A DNA stretch of 64,000 nt from CAWDMN01 sp963803155 (GCA_963803155.1 CAWDMN010000112.1:1-64000); one strand, 5' to 3'; shown: positions 1-8,875, counted from the stretch's first letter. Notes: generated by a model not told the origin, from the letters alone. Made by a program: numbers and translations.

Positions 1-17
1 ATATTGTAGGAGATAAG

Positions 18-347
18 ATGGCAGGTCAGAACACCTTAACCTTTACCGATTCTTCGTTTGACCAGGATGTCCTTCGGGCGGAAGTACCGGTTTTGGTGGA
101 CTTTTGGGCCGAGTGGTGCGGGCCGTGTAAAATGATGGCCCCCACCATCGACGTGGTGGCCAGCGAGTACGCCGGCAAAGCCAAGATCGGGAAGCTGGAC
201 GTGGACGCCAACGACAAAACGGCCATGCGCTACAACATCCGCGGCATTCCCACCTTGCTGCTGTTCAAGGGCGGGCAGGTGGTGGAGCAGCGGGTCGGCG
301 CGGTTGGCAAGTCCGAAGTCCAGAAAATGCTCGATTCACACGTCTGA
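18..347 (+). CDS. trxA: Thioredoxin
   Basis: Small cytoplasmic dithiol-disulfide oxidoreductase of 109 residues, the usual length for thioredoxin 1. The active site W-C-G-P-C is at residues 33-37, after the V-D-F-W-A-E strand, and the cis-proline motif G-I-P-T follows near residue 78. The K-L-D-V-D strand and the C-terminal G-A-V-G-K helix also match the family. The ATG at 18 is preceded by a GGAGA ribosome site about 5 bases upstream. The family is kept reduced by thioredoxin reductase and supplies electrons to reductases and peroxidases. It stands alone here: the sequence downstream is decayed, so its operon context is uncertain. It lies in the GC-rich left end of the window. Confidence 0.97.
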   Translation: MAGQNTLTFTDSSFDQDVLRAEVPVLVDFWAEWCGPCKMMAPTIDVVASEYAGKAKIGKLDVDANDKTAMRYNIRGIPTLLLFKGGQVVEQRVGAVGKSEVQKMLDSHV

Positions 348-869
348 GCGAGCCGGCGCTGGACGCGCGCCATCATCACGCGATGCCTTAGAAAACAGAA
401 GTCAGAATGGCGGCGCAAGTGCCCGGTAGACGTCTTCCCTACTTGAGCACCAGCCGGCGGTGGTCTTTCAGGATGCAGCGGTCCATCGCCCGGCTATGAC
501 GGCCGATTCGGCGCGGCGCGCCGCTGCTTCATGCAGCACGCCTTCCTGCATCCAAATCGCCTTGGCGCCGATGCGAATGGCGGTTCGGGATTGCCATAAC
601 CCTCAGTGTAGCAAAACCGCCAATTCGGGGCCAACTACGGCACCGAACCCTTGTGGCTGGAGGCCACCCTAGCGGCGACCGCGTTGCGGCCGCAGAGGCG
701 AAGGCTTTTTCGACGCACACGCGACAACGGAGGCGGATTTGCCGGCAGGGCCGACTTCCTTACGCTCCAGTCCCACTTGCGGCTGAGCGCTTGGAAATGC
801 ATTTTGCATCGTCTGTGTTGATACATAAGTGAAATTTTCTGGCCTCATGTTGGTCATATCGGCTCCCCT
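348..869. other. GC-rich stretch with a decayed gene
   Basis: No intact gene is visible. The interval is more GC-rich than most of the window and contains the frameshifted CoA-binding-protein remnant at about 439-600. The rest shows only short frames with no recognisable product. Confidence 0.5.
439..600 (-). pseudogene. Remnant of CoA-binding domain protein (YccU type), frameshifted
   Basis: Read on the minus strand, one frame gives A-I-R-I-G-A-K-A-I-W-M-Q-E-G-V-L-H-E-A-A-A-R-R-A-E. A second frame, one indel later (about 485-495), gives M-D-R-C-I-L-K-D-H-R-R-L followed by a TAG at 439-441. Together these match the C-terminal signature of the small Rossmann-type CoA-binding proteins of the YccU family (a W-x-Q-x-G-V segment, then V-M-D-R-C and a terminal H-R-R-L). 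The N-terminal two thirds cannot be followed in one frame, so the gene looks decayed, or the sequence here is poor. Function in the family is not well defined. Confidence 0.55.
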
Positions 870-1195
870 TTATCGAAACTTTATCCATGAGTCGGAAATC
901 TGCGTCCCGTCTCGCTTCTTGACTATGGCGATCGCTAGGCCAATTTCAGTTGTTTGCAGCAGCCCACCCACGTGAACCAAAGGGTCAACCGTATTGGCCA
1001 CCGCTGGCACGGCCTTTTGGAACTCAAGTAGATATTGAGCTTCGAGGCTCCCGATCAGAGTGATCAACTCCTCGTCTGGCCTTGTCACGTGCAATCCGAG
1101 GTCCGATTCTACATCAGCGCGCGAAATCGGAAAGGCGTGCGAGAAATACTTGCCAGAAAGAACATCAATGATTTTCTGAAGCACTCCGGAATACC
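870..1195 (-). pseudogene. C-terminal fragment, serine dehydrogenase proteinase-like (SDH_sah)
   Basis: About 108 codons are open on the minus strand and end at a TAA (870-872). They include K-I-I-D-V-L-S-G-K-Y-F-S-H-A-F-P-I-S and a following D-L-G-L-H-V segment. This layout (helix, S/T-H-x-[FY]-P-I, L-G-L-x-V, then a helical tail) resembles the C-terminal end of the ClpP-fold serine dehydrogenase proteinase family, judged from memory. The 5' part, including the serine active site, is absent: similarity stops at about 1190, where RND pump sequence begins on the opposite strand. The frame stays open to 1418, but that part is a shadow of the RND gene. Confidence 0.4.
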
Positions 1196-2175
1196 GTCTT
1201 TTGATGGATCGAAAACGCGCTTCTGACGCGGGGATAATGACGGCGCAGGTCGTGGAGGCCCTGAGCGCTTTGGTGGGTGGGAAAGCCATCTCAACTTTTG
1301 AAGATGAATCGGGAGAAGCTATTGATGTGCGAGTGCGCCTTCCGCTGGATTTACGTGAAGACTTGAACCGCATCGGCGACTTGCGTTTTAAGGTTCTTAA
1401 TTCCAATTCGCCGGGCATGCTGCTCCCCTTAAGTGAATTTGCCCGGTATCAATCGAGCACCACTCCATCCGAAATAGACCGGCAGAACATGACTCGTCAA
1501 GTAGTGGTCAGCGCCAACCTCGACAATCTGGCTTTGGGCACTGCCATGACGAAGATTCAGAATGCATCAGCTGAAATTTCCATGGCGCCAGGCTATTCCA
1601 TCATCTTCTCAGGAGAGGCGGAGGATATGATGGAATCTTTCGGATATATGGCGGAAGCATTGCTCCTGGCCGTCATTTTTGTGTATTTGATCCTGGCATC
1701 TCAATTCGAATCCTTTGTAGATCCGTTGGCGATAATGTTGTCGCTGCCTTTGTCGATTGTGGGCATGGCAGGATTGCTCTTTTTGACGGGGGACACACTT
1801 AATATCATGTCTCTCATCGGATTGATCATGCTCATGGGGTTGGTGACCAAAAACGCCATTCTCCTAGTGGATTATGCCAAGGTATTGCAAAGCCGCGGCT
1901 ACTCCCGGCACGATGCGGTGGTGCTGGCGGGACGAACCCGTCTTCGCCCCATCTTGATGACCACCCTCGCCATGATCTTTGGCATGCTCCCGCTGGCTTT
2001 GGGGATTGGGGCCGGTGGCGAAATGCGTGCTCCCATGGCTCGCGCCGTGATTGGGGGACTCTTCACCTCCACGTTGTTGACCCTTCTGGTAGTACCCGTC
2101 GTTTACACCATTTTGGATGACATTGCTAAGAAATTTCATATTCGTCGTCCTCAGACTGTTGAGGTTGAACTATGA
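1180..2175 (+). pseudogene. C-terminal third of an RND (AcrB/MexB-type) efflux pump
   Basis: The recognisable protein starts immediately after a TGA at 1177-1179 and is already inside the pump (S-T-P-E-Y-R, then D-R-K-R-A-S-D-A-G, a late periplasmic porter segment). It runs for about 330 residues, whereas family members have about 1030. What remains is the end of the second porter region and the last transmembrane bundle, with the conserved L-I-L-A-S-Q-F-E-S-F block and G-L-V-T-K-N-A-I-L-L-V-D-Y. The TTG at 1201 is the first start-like codon but gives no functional pump. Its stop overlaps the next gene's ATG (ATGA at 2172-2175), the normal RND-outer membrane factor coupling. It is truncated at the junction near 1190. 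Confidence 0.85.
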
Positions 2176-3548
2176 ATCGGCAAGGGCTGATTTTTCTTTT
2201 TACCTTGTTTTTCGCATTATTTGGCGCGAGAGATTTTTTGATCGGGCAGGAACAAGCGCCAAAAGGCTCCGCAAACATGCTCACACTGGACCAGGCATTA
2301 AAAATTGCCGCTGAAAAGAACCGTGACATTCAAAGGGCCAAGGAATATCGCAACCAAGTCATGGGGAAAATCATGGAGGAGAAAGCTGCGGCGCTTCCGC
2401 AGTTTTCATTGGCGGGAAATATCCTGCGTCGATACGATGATACCTACAAACAACTGTTCAAAGGTGTCAATTTTGGGGGGACTCCCGCTGATTCTTCAAG
2501 CGGCGGGGGAATCATTGATGCGATCTTTCCGTCGACGACCGACAACCGTTTGTTGGAAGTCTCTCTTTCTCAGCCCATTTATACGTTTGGCAAAATTGGG
2601 GCTGCGATTCGAGCCGCCAGACTTGGTGTCCCACTGGCTCGCGAACAGCTGAGGATTTTTCAGCAAGCCGTGGCCAAGGATGTATCCACTGAATTCTACA
2701 ACATTCTTCTTGCTAAACAGCTTTATCGGGTATCGTTGGAAAATCAAGCACAAAAACAACGGCACCTGGATGAAGCGCAGCGAAAATATGCGGTGGGCCT
2801 TGCGACGGATTATGACGTGTTGGCTGCCCGCGTGGAATTGGAGAACTCCCGTCCCTCCGTGATTCGATCGTCGCAGGACGTCGTAATTGCCAAAGAACGA
2901 TTGCGGCTCCTGTTAGTCATGGATCAACAGGATTACGACCTACAAGGCAGCATGGAAAGCATGGTTGGGCCATATCCGGAATTCGATGTGACCTTGTCTT
3001 CCGCCATGCTCAATCGCCCGGAAGTTTTTGACATTGCCACCCGTTTGGAAGGATATAAATTGTTGGTGAAGATCACGAGCGGAGATAGCAAGCCCCGTCT
3101 CGACTTTAACGGCAAAATGGGTTTGAATAATGTCGCTCAAGGTCCCTTAGGCGGGACGGGCAAAGTCTGGAGTGCCGCGGTAACACTATCTTTTCCATTT
3201 TTTGACGGAAACAGGACCAAGGGGCGTGTTCTTCAGGCGCAGACGGAGGTCAACCGGGCACAAATAGATCAAGCTAAATTGCACGATTCAATCATGCTGG
3301 AAGTACGGCAGGCCATCAATGCGGTCCAGGAGGCTGGTGAAATCTTGAAAGCCCTGGGGGGGACCGTAGAACAAGCAGAGCGTTTGGTCTTCATGGCCGA
3401 AAAAGGTTTTGAATATGGGGCCAAAACGAGAATAGAAGTAGACGATGCCCAGACCAATCTTCTTCAGGCAAAGGTCAACTTTGCCAGCGCGCAAAGAGAT
3501 TACAAAGTGGCGCTTGTCGCTCTCGAGTGGGTGAAAGGCACCTTATGA
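2172..3548 (+). CDS. TolC family outer membrane efflux protein
   Basis: A 458-residue outer-membrane channel subunit that would partner the RND pump encoded just upstream; its ATG overlaps the pump stop by 4 bases. It has an N-terminal signal sequence (hydrophobic residues about 6-24), then L-T-L-D-Q-A-L-K-I-A-A near residue 38, which is the usual first OEP repeat. A second repeat ends with long helices rich in A, Q, E and R (A-Q-T-E-V-N-R-A-Q near residue 355 and the closing E-V-D-D-A-Q-T-N-L-L-Q-A segment). Length and helix pattern fit the TolC/OprM family. No lipobox is evident. With the pump truncated, it may be orphaned or serve another pump. Confidence 0.9.
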   Translation: MNRQGLIFLFTLFFALFGARDFLIGQEQAPKGSANMLTLDQALKIAAEKNRDIQRAKEYRNQVMGKIMEEKAAALPQFSLAGNILRRYDDTYKQLFKGVNFGGTPADSSSGGGIIDAIFPSTTDNRLLEVSLSQPIYTFGKIGAAIRAARLGVPLAREQLRIFQQAVAKDVSTEFYNILLAKQLYRVSLENQAQKQRHLDEAQRKYAVGLATDYDVLAARVELENSRPSVIRSSQDVVIAKERLRLLLVMDQQDYDLQGSMESMVGPYPEFDVTLSSAMLNRPEVFDIATRLEGYKLLVKITSGDSKPRLDFNGKMGLNNVAQGPLGGTGKVWSAAVTLSFPFFDGNRTKGRVLQAQTEVNRAQIDQAKLHDSIMLEVRQAINAVQEAGEILKALGGTVEQAERLVFMAEKGFEYGAKTRIEVDDAQTNLLQAKVNFASAQRDYKVALVALEWVKGTL

Positions 3549-4097
3549 GATGATCCTCTTCCGGTGGTATTTCACGAAAAATCTTCTAAAAAACAGGTGA
3601 TGAGAATTGGAAGTCATCTCCTGTGCTGATTCGCTTTCCATCTGATCTTCAATAATCTCCTTGATTCATCTGACAGGGGATTGATTCGCGAGATGAATTT
3701 TTCCGCCTATTTCCTTGAAGTGCTGGCGGCACCTAATATTGCCTATCTGCTATAATTTTCATTCCTTGCTTTCTAGCTGACATGGTCAAATGGTTTAAAT
3801 ATCTTCTTTTCGTGAAGTGCATGGTTCATGGATCTGGGACCATTTTTACCTAGCCGACTTCACGAGTTGAGTGATATTTGTGCCTAAGGGCAAAAAAGCT
3901 GCCCAAGAGGCCATGCATACTAAGAACCTGATTGAATGTGGAAATGAGTCGGAGTATTTGTCCCGTTCATGATTTGCCTCCGCTGGTCTCATATTTGGCT
4001 ATATGGATTGCCTACGCCTATAATGAAACCTATTCTTGATCATGTTAGAATGGCTTGGGCAATGGAGATTCAAATATTCGCGCGGAGGAGAAGAGTC
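3549..4097. other. Intergenic, AT-rich, no gene recognised
   Basis: About 550 bases with no supported coding frame. They hold an imperfect hairpin just downstream of the TolC gene (arms 3593-3603 and 3614-3624). The only other signal is the GGAGGAG ribosome site at its right end, serving the next gene. Confidence 0.5.
3593..3624 (+). terminator. Possible hairpin after the RND/TolC genes
   Basis: Arms ACAGGTGATGA and TCATCTCCTGT pair with one mismatch around a 10-base loop, 45 bases after the TolC stop. There is no T-run behind it, so it is at best a weak or factor-dependent terminator. Confidence 0.3.
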
Positions 4098-4400
4098 ATG
4101 TATGTCATGCTGGTCCACGTACAGGTCAAGCCTGAGCATGTTGTCGATTTTATTGCCACCTGCCGCGAAAACCATGAAGCCTCGATTCAGGAAAAGGGGA
4201 ATCGACGGTTCGACGTCTTGCAGCTAACCTCCGATCCTGCCCGATTTGTCCTTTATGAAGCATACACGAGCGCAGACGATGCGGCGGCTCATAAGCAGAC
4301 CAGTCATTATTTAAAGTGGCGCGATAGTGTGGCCCCTTGGATGGCTTCCCCCAGGCAAGGAGTCAACTATGTTGGACTCTTCCCCGTGGAGGACCATTGA
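4098..4400 (+). CDS. Antibiotic biosynthesis monooxygenase (ABM) domain protein
   Basis: A 100-residue protein with the ferredoxin-like dimeric alpha/beta barrel fold of the ABM/YgiN/LsrG group. It has an M-L-V-H-V-Q-V-K-P-E-H first strand, a helix ending in N-H-E-A-S, then F-V-L-Y-E-A-Y and H-K-Q-T-S-H-Y. Members act as cofactor-free quinol monooxygenases or as signal-molecule isomerases; the substrate here is unknown. The ATG at 4098 is chosen because GCGGAGGAG lies directly upstream (4082-4090) and the family length is about 100; an earlier in-frame ATG at 3969 lacks such a site. Its TGA overlaps the ATG of the next dehydrogenase gene (TGATG at 4398-4402), implying translational coupling and a joint pathway. 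Confidence 0.88.
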   Translation: MYVMLVHVQVKPEHVVDFIATCRENHEASIQEKGNRRFDVLQLTSDPARFVLYEAYTSADDAAAHKQTSHYLKWRDSVAPWMASPRQGVNYVGLFPVEDH

Positions 4401-5596
4401 TGGATTTCCCTGGATTTACTCTTTCAACCCTTCCGCGAATCCATTTTGGGAATGGGGTTGTCTCAAAGCTGACGGAAATTCTCTTGGAGTATGGCAGAAA
4501 AATCCTGGTGATTTCAGGCGGCCGATTCTTTACTGAGTCGAATGCCTGGGTGAATCTATGCTCGCGATTGCGCGAGGAGGACATCCAATGGGAGGAACTT
4601 GTCGTTCTCGATGAGCCCTCCCCTCAATTAATCGATGAAGCGGTACATGAATTCAAAAATGCGGAAATTAAAGCCGTAGTCGGGATTGGCGGTGGGAGTG
4701 TCTTGGATACGGCCAAAGCCGTGGCAGGGCTTTTGATTCCTGGCAATTCAGTGATGGACCATCTCGAGGGTGTTGGGCCTGAATTGCCTTTTCTGGGGCC
4801 ATCTCTCCCGCTTATTGCCATCCCCACGACCGCGGGGACGGGGAGCGAAGCCACCCGGAATGCTGTGCTGAGCGTTCGCGGGGATGGTGGATTCAAACGC
4901 TCATTTCGAAGTGAAAAATTGGTGGCCCGGCAGGTATTGATTGATCCTGATTTATTGCTCACCTGTCCCCCGGCATTGATTGCTTCAAGCGGCATGGATG
5001 CCATAACCCAGCTCATTGAGTCCTATGTCTCCACTCGATCGAATATTATGACAGACTCTTTGGTGATCGGTGCTTTGGGAGGAGCTCGGGGTGGCCTTTG
5101 GGAATGGTATAGCGGCGGTGAAAATGCGAACATGGGGCGAAGCGCCATGGCTTACGCCGCCTTAGTATCGGGCATGACCTTAGCCCACGCGGGATTGGGT
5201 GCGGTGCACGGATTGGCTTCACCCCTGGGAGCTTTCTTTCCTATCCCGCATGGGATAATCTGTGGCACCTTGGCGGGTGCGGTGGCTGCCGCCAATATCC
5301 GGGCAATGCAGGAACGTGAACCCAGCAATCCGGCTCTTGCGAAATATGCCAAATTAGGCGGCTTGTTGAGCGGTCGCCCTGATCTTCAGAATGAGCCGAA
5401 GGTCGCCCTGGAAGTTTTGGAGAATACTCTTGCTCTGCTCATCTCGAAATTGAGTCTTCCCCGTTTGGGTGATTTGGGAGTGCGTATCTCCGATATTCCG
5501 CGGATTGTGGGACAGTCTCGAGGAAGCAGCATGAAAACAAATCCCATAGTTTTGACGGATCTTGAAATTGAGCAGGTGTTACTTTCCCGGATGTAA
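4400..5596 (+). CDS. Iron-containing alcohol dehydrogenase family protein
   Basis: A 398-residue group III (Fe-type) alcohol dehydrogenase. The NAD(P)-binding glycine motif G-G-G-S-V-L-D-T-A-K is present, followed by P-T-T-A-G-T-G-S-E-A-T and the metal-site helices M-D-A-I-T-Q-L-I-E and A-V-H-G-L-A-S-P-L-G-A-F-F-P-I-P-H-G. Of the usual metal ligands (Asp and three His) the Asp and two His are seen. The His four residues after the Asp is replaced by Gln, as I recall for a subset of related enzymes. The start is the ATG at 4400, overlapping the stop of the ABM gene; the in-frame upstream start at 4337 would lie inside that gene. Probably an NAD(P)-dependent aldehyde/alcohol or semialdehyde oxidoreductase; substrate unknown. 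Confidence 0.9.
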   Translation: MDFPGFTLSTLPRIHFGNGVVSKLTEILLEYGRKILVISGGRFFTESNAWVNLCSRLREEDIQWEELVVLDEPSPQLIDEAVHEFKNAEIKAVVGIGGGSVLDTAKAVAGLLIPGNSVMDHLEGVGPELPFLGPSLPLIAIPTTAGTGSEATRNAVLSVRGDGGFKRSFRSEKLVARQVLIDPDLLLTCPPALIASSGMDAITQLIESYVSTRSNIMTDSLVIGALGGARGGLWEWYSGGENANMGRSAMAYAALVSGMTLAHAGLGAVHGLASPLGAFFPIPHGIICGTLAGAVAAANIRAMQEREPSNPALAKYAKLGGLLSGRPDLQNEPKVALEVLENTLALLISKLSLPRLGDLGVRISDIPRIVGQSRGSSMKTNPIVLTDLEIEQVLLSRM

Positions 5597-5735
5597 AATA
5601 AGGTTTGAATATTGGGGAGTGGAAAGCGCCCAAAAATAAGGATTCCCAAATCCTGGCATTTGTGAACTTTCTTGCCGCCCCAAAACGTCTGCCTGGTTAT
5701 AGGCCTGGAGTTTCCTAATCTCTTAATGGTGAATT

Positions 5736-7241
5736 ATGGATCTGTTGAGCGCTTTGAAAATAAAAGCACAAACCCGTTTTCCTTATCCCATGGGGTTGTT
5801 GACCGATCTTTATCAGTTGACAATGGCTTATGGATTCTGGAAGACCGGCATAAAAGACAAAGAAGCGGTTTTTCATCTTTTTTATCGGAAAAATCCTTTT
5901 CAAGGCGGATATGTCCTTGCTTGCGGCCTGGAAGACGTCATCTTATTCTTGCTGCAATTTCGCTTTAGCCAGGCAGATCTGGATTACCTGGCAGGCTTAA
6001 CAGGCAATGATGGAAGTCCACTATTTGAAGAATCATTTCTGCGCTATCTGGAGCAATTGCATTTTTCCTGTGAAATTGATGCCATTGCTGAAGGTACCGT
6101 GGTTTTCCCGCATGAGCCTCTCCTCAGAATTCAGGGTCCAATCATTGAATGTCAAATTCTGGAGACTCCGCTGTTGAATCTGATCAATTTTCAATCCCTG
6201 ATTGCCACCAAGGCGGCACGCGTATGCCAGGCATCTCAAGGCGAACCAGTGTTGGAGTTTGGTTTGCGCAGGGCGCAAGGGGTAGATGGAGGTTTAGCAG
6301 CAAGCCGGGCTGCCTATATCGGTGGGTGTGCTGCCACCTCTAATGTGCTGGCGGGGAGAATTTTCAATATTCCGGTTCGGGGCACTCACGCTCACAGTTG
6401 GATCATGGCTTTCCCCGATGAGATGGAATCCTTCCAGGCTTACGCTCAGGCGCTCCCTAATAACTGTATTTTCCTGGTGGATACCTATAATTCACTCGAT
6501 GGAGTCAGAAAAGCGGTGGAAGTTGGGAAGTGGCTTCGCGAGCACGGTCATGAATTGATGGGCGTCCGTCTTGACTCAGGCGATTTGGCCTACCTGAGCA
6601 ATGAAGCCCGCAAGATTTTGGATCAGAATGGATTTGCCGAGGCGGTCATCGTGGGGAGCAATGACTTGGATGAGCACATCATAACCAGTATTAAAGATCA
6701 GGGGGGAGCCATCAACGTATGGGGAGTAGGGACGCGCTTGGCGACGGCTTATGATGAACCGGCATTGGGAGGCGTCTATAAGCTGACTGCTTTGAGATCG
6801 AACGGCGGCCCATGGGAATATAAAATCAAGTTATCGGAACAGGCGATAAAAATGACAGCGCCCGGCCGCCAACAAGTCCGCCGGTTTCGCGGGGGAAAAG
6901 AGTTTATCGGAGACGCCATTTATGATTTAAATCTTGGCGCGGGCGATGAGTGCGTCATTATCGATCCTCTGGATATTACTCGTCGAAAGATCATTGCCAA
7001 AGGGACTCCCCACGAAGATCTCCTAATCCCGGTTTTTCGACAGGGGAACCCGGTGTATGAGTTTCCCGATATAGAAAAAATCAGGGAACATCGCAAATCG
7101 CAGCTAGCCTCCTTTCATAGCGGTGTGAAACGATTTGCAAATCCCCACCAATATCCCGTCGGATTGGAGCAGAGACTGCACGATTTAAAAACCCATCTTA
7201 TTCTCCAGGCCAGAGGTTTGGATAAAATCGTTGAGGACTAG
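5736..7241 (+). CDS. pncB: Nicotinate phosphoribosyltransferase
   Basis: A 501-residue enzyme converting nicotinate, PRPP and ATP to nicotinate mononucleotide in the Preiss-Handler NAD salvage pathway. Recognisable segments are L-L-T-D-L-Y-Q-L-T-M-A at the N-terminus and F-G-L-R-R-A-Q-G-V-D-G, carrying active-site residues. They are followed by G-T-H-A-H-S-W-I-M with the His of the phospho-relay, and V-R-L-D-S-G-D-L in the barrel core. Length fits the longer bacterial class. It is followed after 66 bases by pncA, whose product feeds it nicotinate, so the two probably form an operon. The ATG at 5736 has only a modest GGTGA-type ribosome site. Confidence 0.95.
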   Translation: MDLLSALKIKAQTRFPYPMGLLTDLYQLTMAYGFWKTGIKDKEAVFHLFYRKNPFQGGYVLACGLEDVILFLLQFRFSQADLDYLAGLTGNDGSPLFEESFLRYLEQLHFSCEIDAIAEGTVVFPHEPLLRIQGPIIECQILETPLLNLINFQSLIATKAARVCQASQGEPVLEFGLRRAQGVDGGLAASRAAYIGGCAATSNVLAGRIFNIPVRGTHAHSWIMAFPDEMESFQAYAQALPNNCIFLVDTYNSLDGVRKAVEVGKWLREHGHELMGVRLDSGDLAYLSNEARKILDQNGFAEAVIVGSNDLDEHIITSIKDQGGAINVWGVGTRLATAYDEPALGGVYKLTALRSNGGPWEYKIKLSEQAIKMTAPGRQQVRRFRGGKEFIGDAIYDLNLGAGDECVIIDPLDITRRKIIAKGTPHEDLLIPVFRQGNPVYEFPDIEKIREHRKSQLASFHSGVKRFANPHQYPVGLEQRLHDLKTHLILQARGLDKIVED

Positions 7242-7307
7242 CATTCCCGGTGCTCAGATCGATTCTTCAAGTGGTTTCCATGGCCGCGGAGAAAGGTTGA
7301 TTTGTCC

Positions 7308-7925
7308 ATGCGCGCTTTGTTGCTGATCGATATTCAAAATGATTTTGTGCCGGGAGGCGCTCTCCCCGTGCCGGAAGGGAACTGTGTTGTACCGATAGCC
7401 AATGCTCTTCAATCGATGTTTCCCCTGGTGGTGGCAACTCAGGATTGGCACCCTCTCAACCATCTCAGTTTCTCCATTAACCATCCTGGAAAAAAGCCAG
7501 GCGAAACAGTGGAACTGGCGGGAGCATCTCAAATTCTATGGCCCGTCCATTGTGTGCAAGGAACGACTGGGGCGGCCTTTTTGCCGGATTTGGATACTCG
7601 GCGAATTCAAAAGGTGATTCAAAAGGGGACCGATCCTGAAATCGACAGTTACAGCGGCTTTTACGACAACGCTCAACAAAAAAACGCTGGCTTGGAGGAC
7701 TATTTAAAGCAGCAACAGGTTGAGCATATTTGCTTGATGGGCCTGGCCACTGATTATTGCGTGAAATTCACGGCGCTGGATGCGTTGCGACTGGGTTTTC
7801 GAGTGACCCTGATCCAGGATGGATGCCGGGGTGTGGACTTGATCCCGGGGGATGTCCGGCAAGCCATAGACGACATGCGGGCTGCTGGAGCGGAGATTGT
7901 CAGAAGCGATGCGGTGGGGGGGTGA
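7308..7925 (+). CDS. pncA: Nicotinamidase (isochorismatase-like hydrolase)
   Basis: A 205-residue amidase releasing nicotinate and ammonia from nicotinamide. The catalytic triad is visible: Asp8 in L-I-D-I-Q-N-D-F, a Lys in the V-I-Q-K-G-T-D segment, and Cys in G-L-A-T-D-Y-C-V-K-F-T. The metal-binding D-W-H-P-x-x-H motif lies between them. The ATG at 7308 is preferred over the TTG at 7302: it aligns with family N-termini and GAGAAAGG lies upstream. The position directly after pncB puts nicotinamide deamidation and nicotinate re-use in one unit. Confidence 0.95.
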   Translation: MRALLLIDIQNDFVPGGALPVPEGNCVVPIANALQSMFPLVVATQDWHPLNHLSFSINHPGKKPGETVELAGASQILWPVHCVQGTTGAAFLPDLDTRRIQKVIQKGTDPEIDSYSGFYDNAQQKNAGLEDYLKQQQVEHICLMGLATDYCVKFTALDALRLGFRVTLIQDGCRGVDLIPGDVRQAIDDMRAAGAEIVRSDAVGG

Positions 7926-8014
7926 ACATTTCTGCCGAAACTTCACCAAGATATCCAAAATTTTGAATGTTGATTCAATTTGCGGCTTCTTTGAATCATG
8001 TGGGGACATTGACT

Positions 8015-8821
8015 ATGCAAATGGATAAAAACCGTCCCATTGGGATATTTGACTCCGGGGTTGGGGGATTGACGGTATTCCGGGCCGTGATGGACCGGCT
8101 TCCTTTCGAAAACATCATCTATTTCGGAGATACGGCTCGTGTTCCTTATGGAATCAAATCCGTAGGCACGATCTGTCAATATGCTTCCCAGATCACCGAG
8201 TTCCTGGTGCGGCAGAATGTGAAATTATTGATCGTGGCCTGCAATACCATGGCGGCAGTGGCTCATCAAGTGATCGAGGATCTTTCACCCGTGCCTGTAT
8301 TGGAGGTGATTGATGCGGGCGCCCGCGGCGCAGTAAAAGCCACGACGACAAAATCAGTAGGAGTGATCGGGACTCTTGCCACCATCGACAGCAATGCTTA
8401 TGCACGCGCCATCCATCGGTATGATCCCGAAGTCAAAATTTATTCCCAGGCTTGCCCCTTGTTTGTTCCTCTAGTGGAAGAGGGCTGGCTTTCGCATCCC
8501 GTGACGCGTTTGACCGCCGAAGAGTATCTGGGCCAGGTGATGGTTCGGGGGATCGACAGTTTAGTGCTGGGGTGTACACATTACCCGCTGTTAAAACCGT
8601 TGTTGCAGGAAGTAGTCGGGATGGATGTCCGCCTGGTCGATTCCGCGGAATCTATGGCAGATCTGGCGGCAGAGGCATTAAAGGCCAACGGCATGGAATC
8701 TCCCGAACGTGATAACCCGGAATATCATTACTACATAACCGATGTTCCCTTGAGATTTCAAACGATTGGAGAGCGATTTCTGGGGAGGTCTTTGTCGTCT
8801 GTTCACACGCTCAAATGGTAG
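8015..8821 (+). CDS. murI: Glutamate racemase
   Basis: A 268-residue cofactor-independent racemase that makes D-glutamate for peptidoglycan. It has the N-terminal I-F-D-S-G-V-G-G-L-T-V motif, the first catalytic Cys in I-V-A-C-N-T-M-A-A, and the second in L-V-L-G-C-T-H-Y-P-L-L. Both thiols needed for the two-base mechanism are therefore present. Two ATGs (8015 and 8021) are possible; GGGGAC at 8002-8007 lies at a suitable distance, whereas the longer frame from 7967 adds a tail not typical of the family. It sits 89 bases after pncA on the same strand and may be co-transcribed. Confidence 0.94.
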   Translation: MQMDKNRPIGIFDSGVGGLTVFRAVMDRLPFENIIYFGDTARVPYGIKSVGTICQYASQITEFLVRQNVKLLIVACNTMAAVAHQVIEDLSPVPVLEVIDAGARGAVKATTTKSVGVIGTLATIDSNAYARAIHRYDPEVKIYSQACPLFVPLVEEGWLSHPVTRLTAEEYLGQVMVRGIDSLVLGCTHYPLLKPLLQEVVGMDVRLVDSAESMADLAAEALKANGMESPERDNPEYHYYITDVPLRFQTIGERFLGRSLSSVHTLKW

Positions 8822-8847
8822 AAATGTCCCCCTTCTCTCTTTCCTGA

Positions 8848-8875
8848 TTCAAGCCTGAGCCGAATCGATTATAAA
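8848..8875 (+). promoter_or_regulatory. Possible sigma-70 promoter for the AhpD-like gene
   Basis: TTCAAG at 8848-8853 and TATAAA at 8870-8875 are separated by 16 bases, 42 bases before the ATG at 8917. The match is moderate. It would give the AhpD-like gene its own transcript after murI. Confidence 0.35.

Noticed and set aside
1035..1226. Plus-strand frame of 63 codons over the junction near 1190
   Set aside because: It overlaps the minus-strand SDH-like coding and the start of the RND remnant, has no family features and no ribosome site.
5597..5735. NAD-sensing riboswitch before pncB
   Set aside because: The short leader shows no recognisable nadA-motif-like paired core, so no riboswitch is claimed.
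7967..8014. Upstream TTG start for murI at 7967
   Set aside because: It would add 16 residues not typical of glutamate racemases, and the better-placed ribosome site serves the ATG at 8015.
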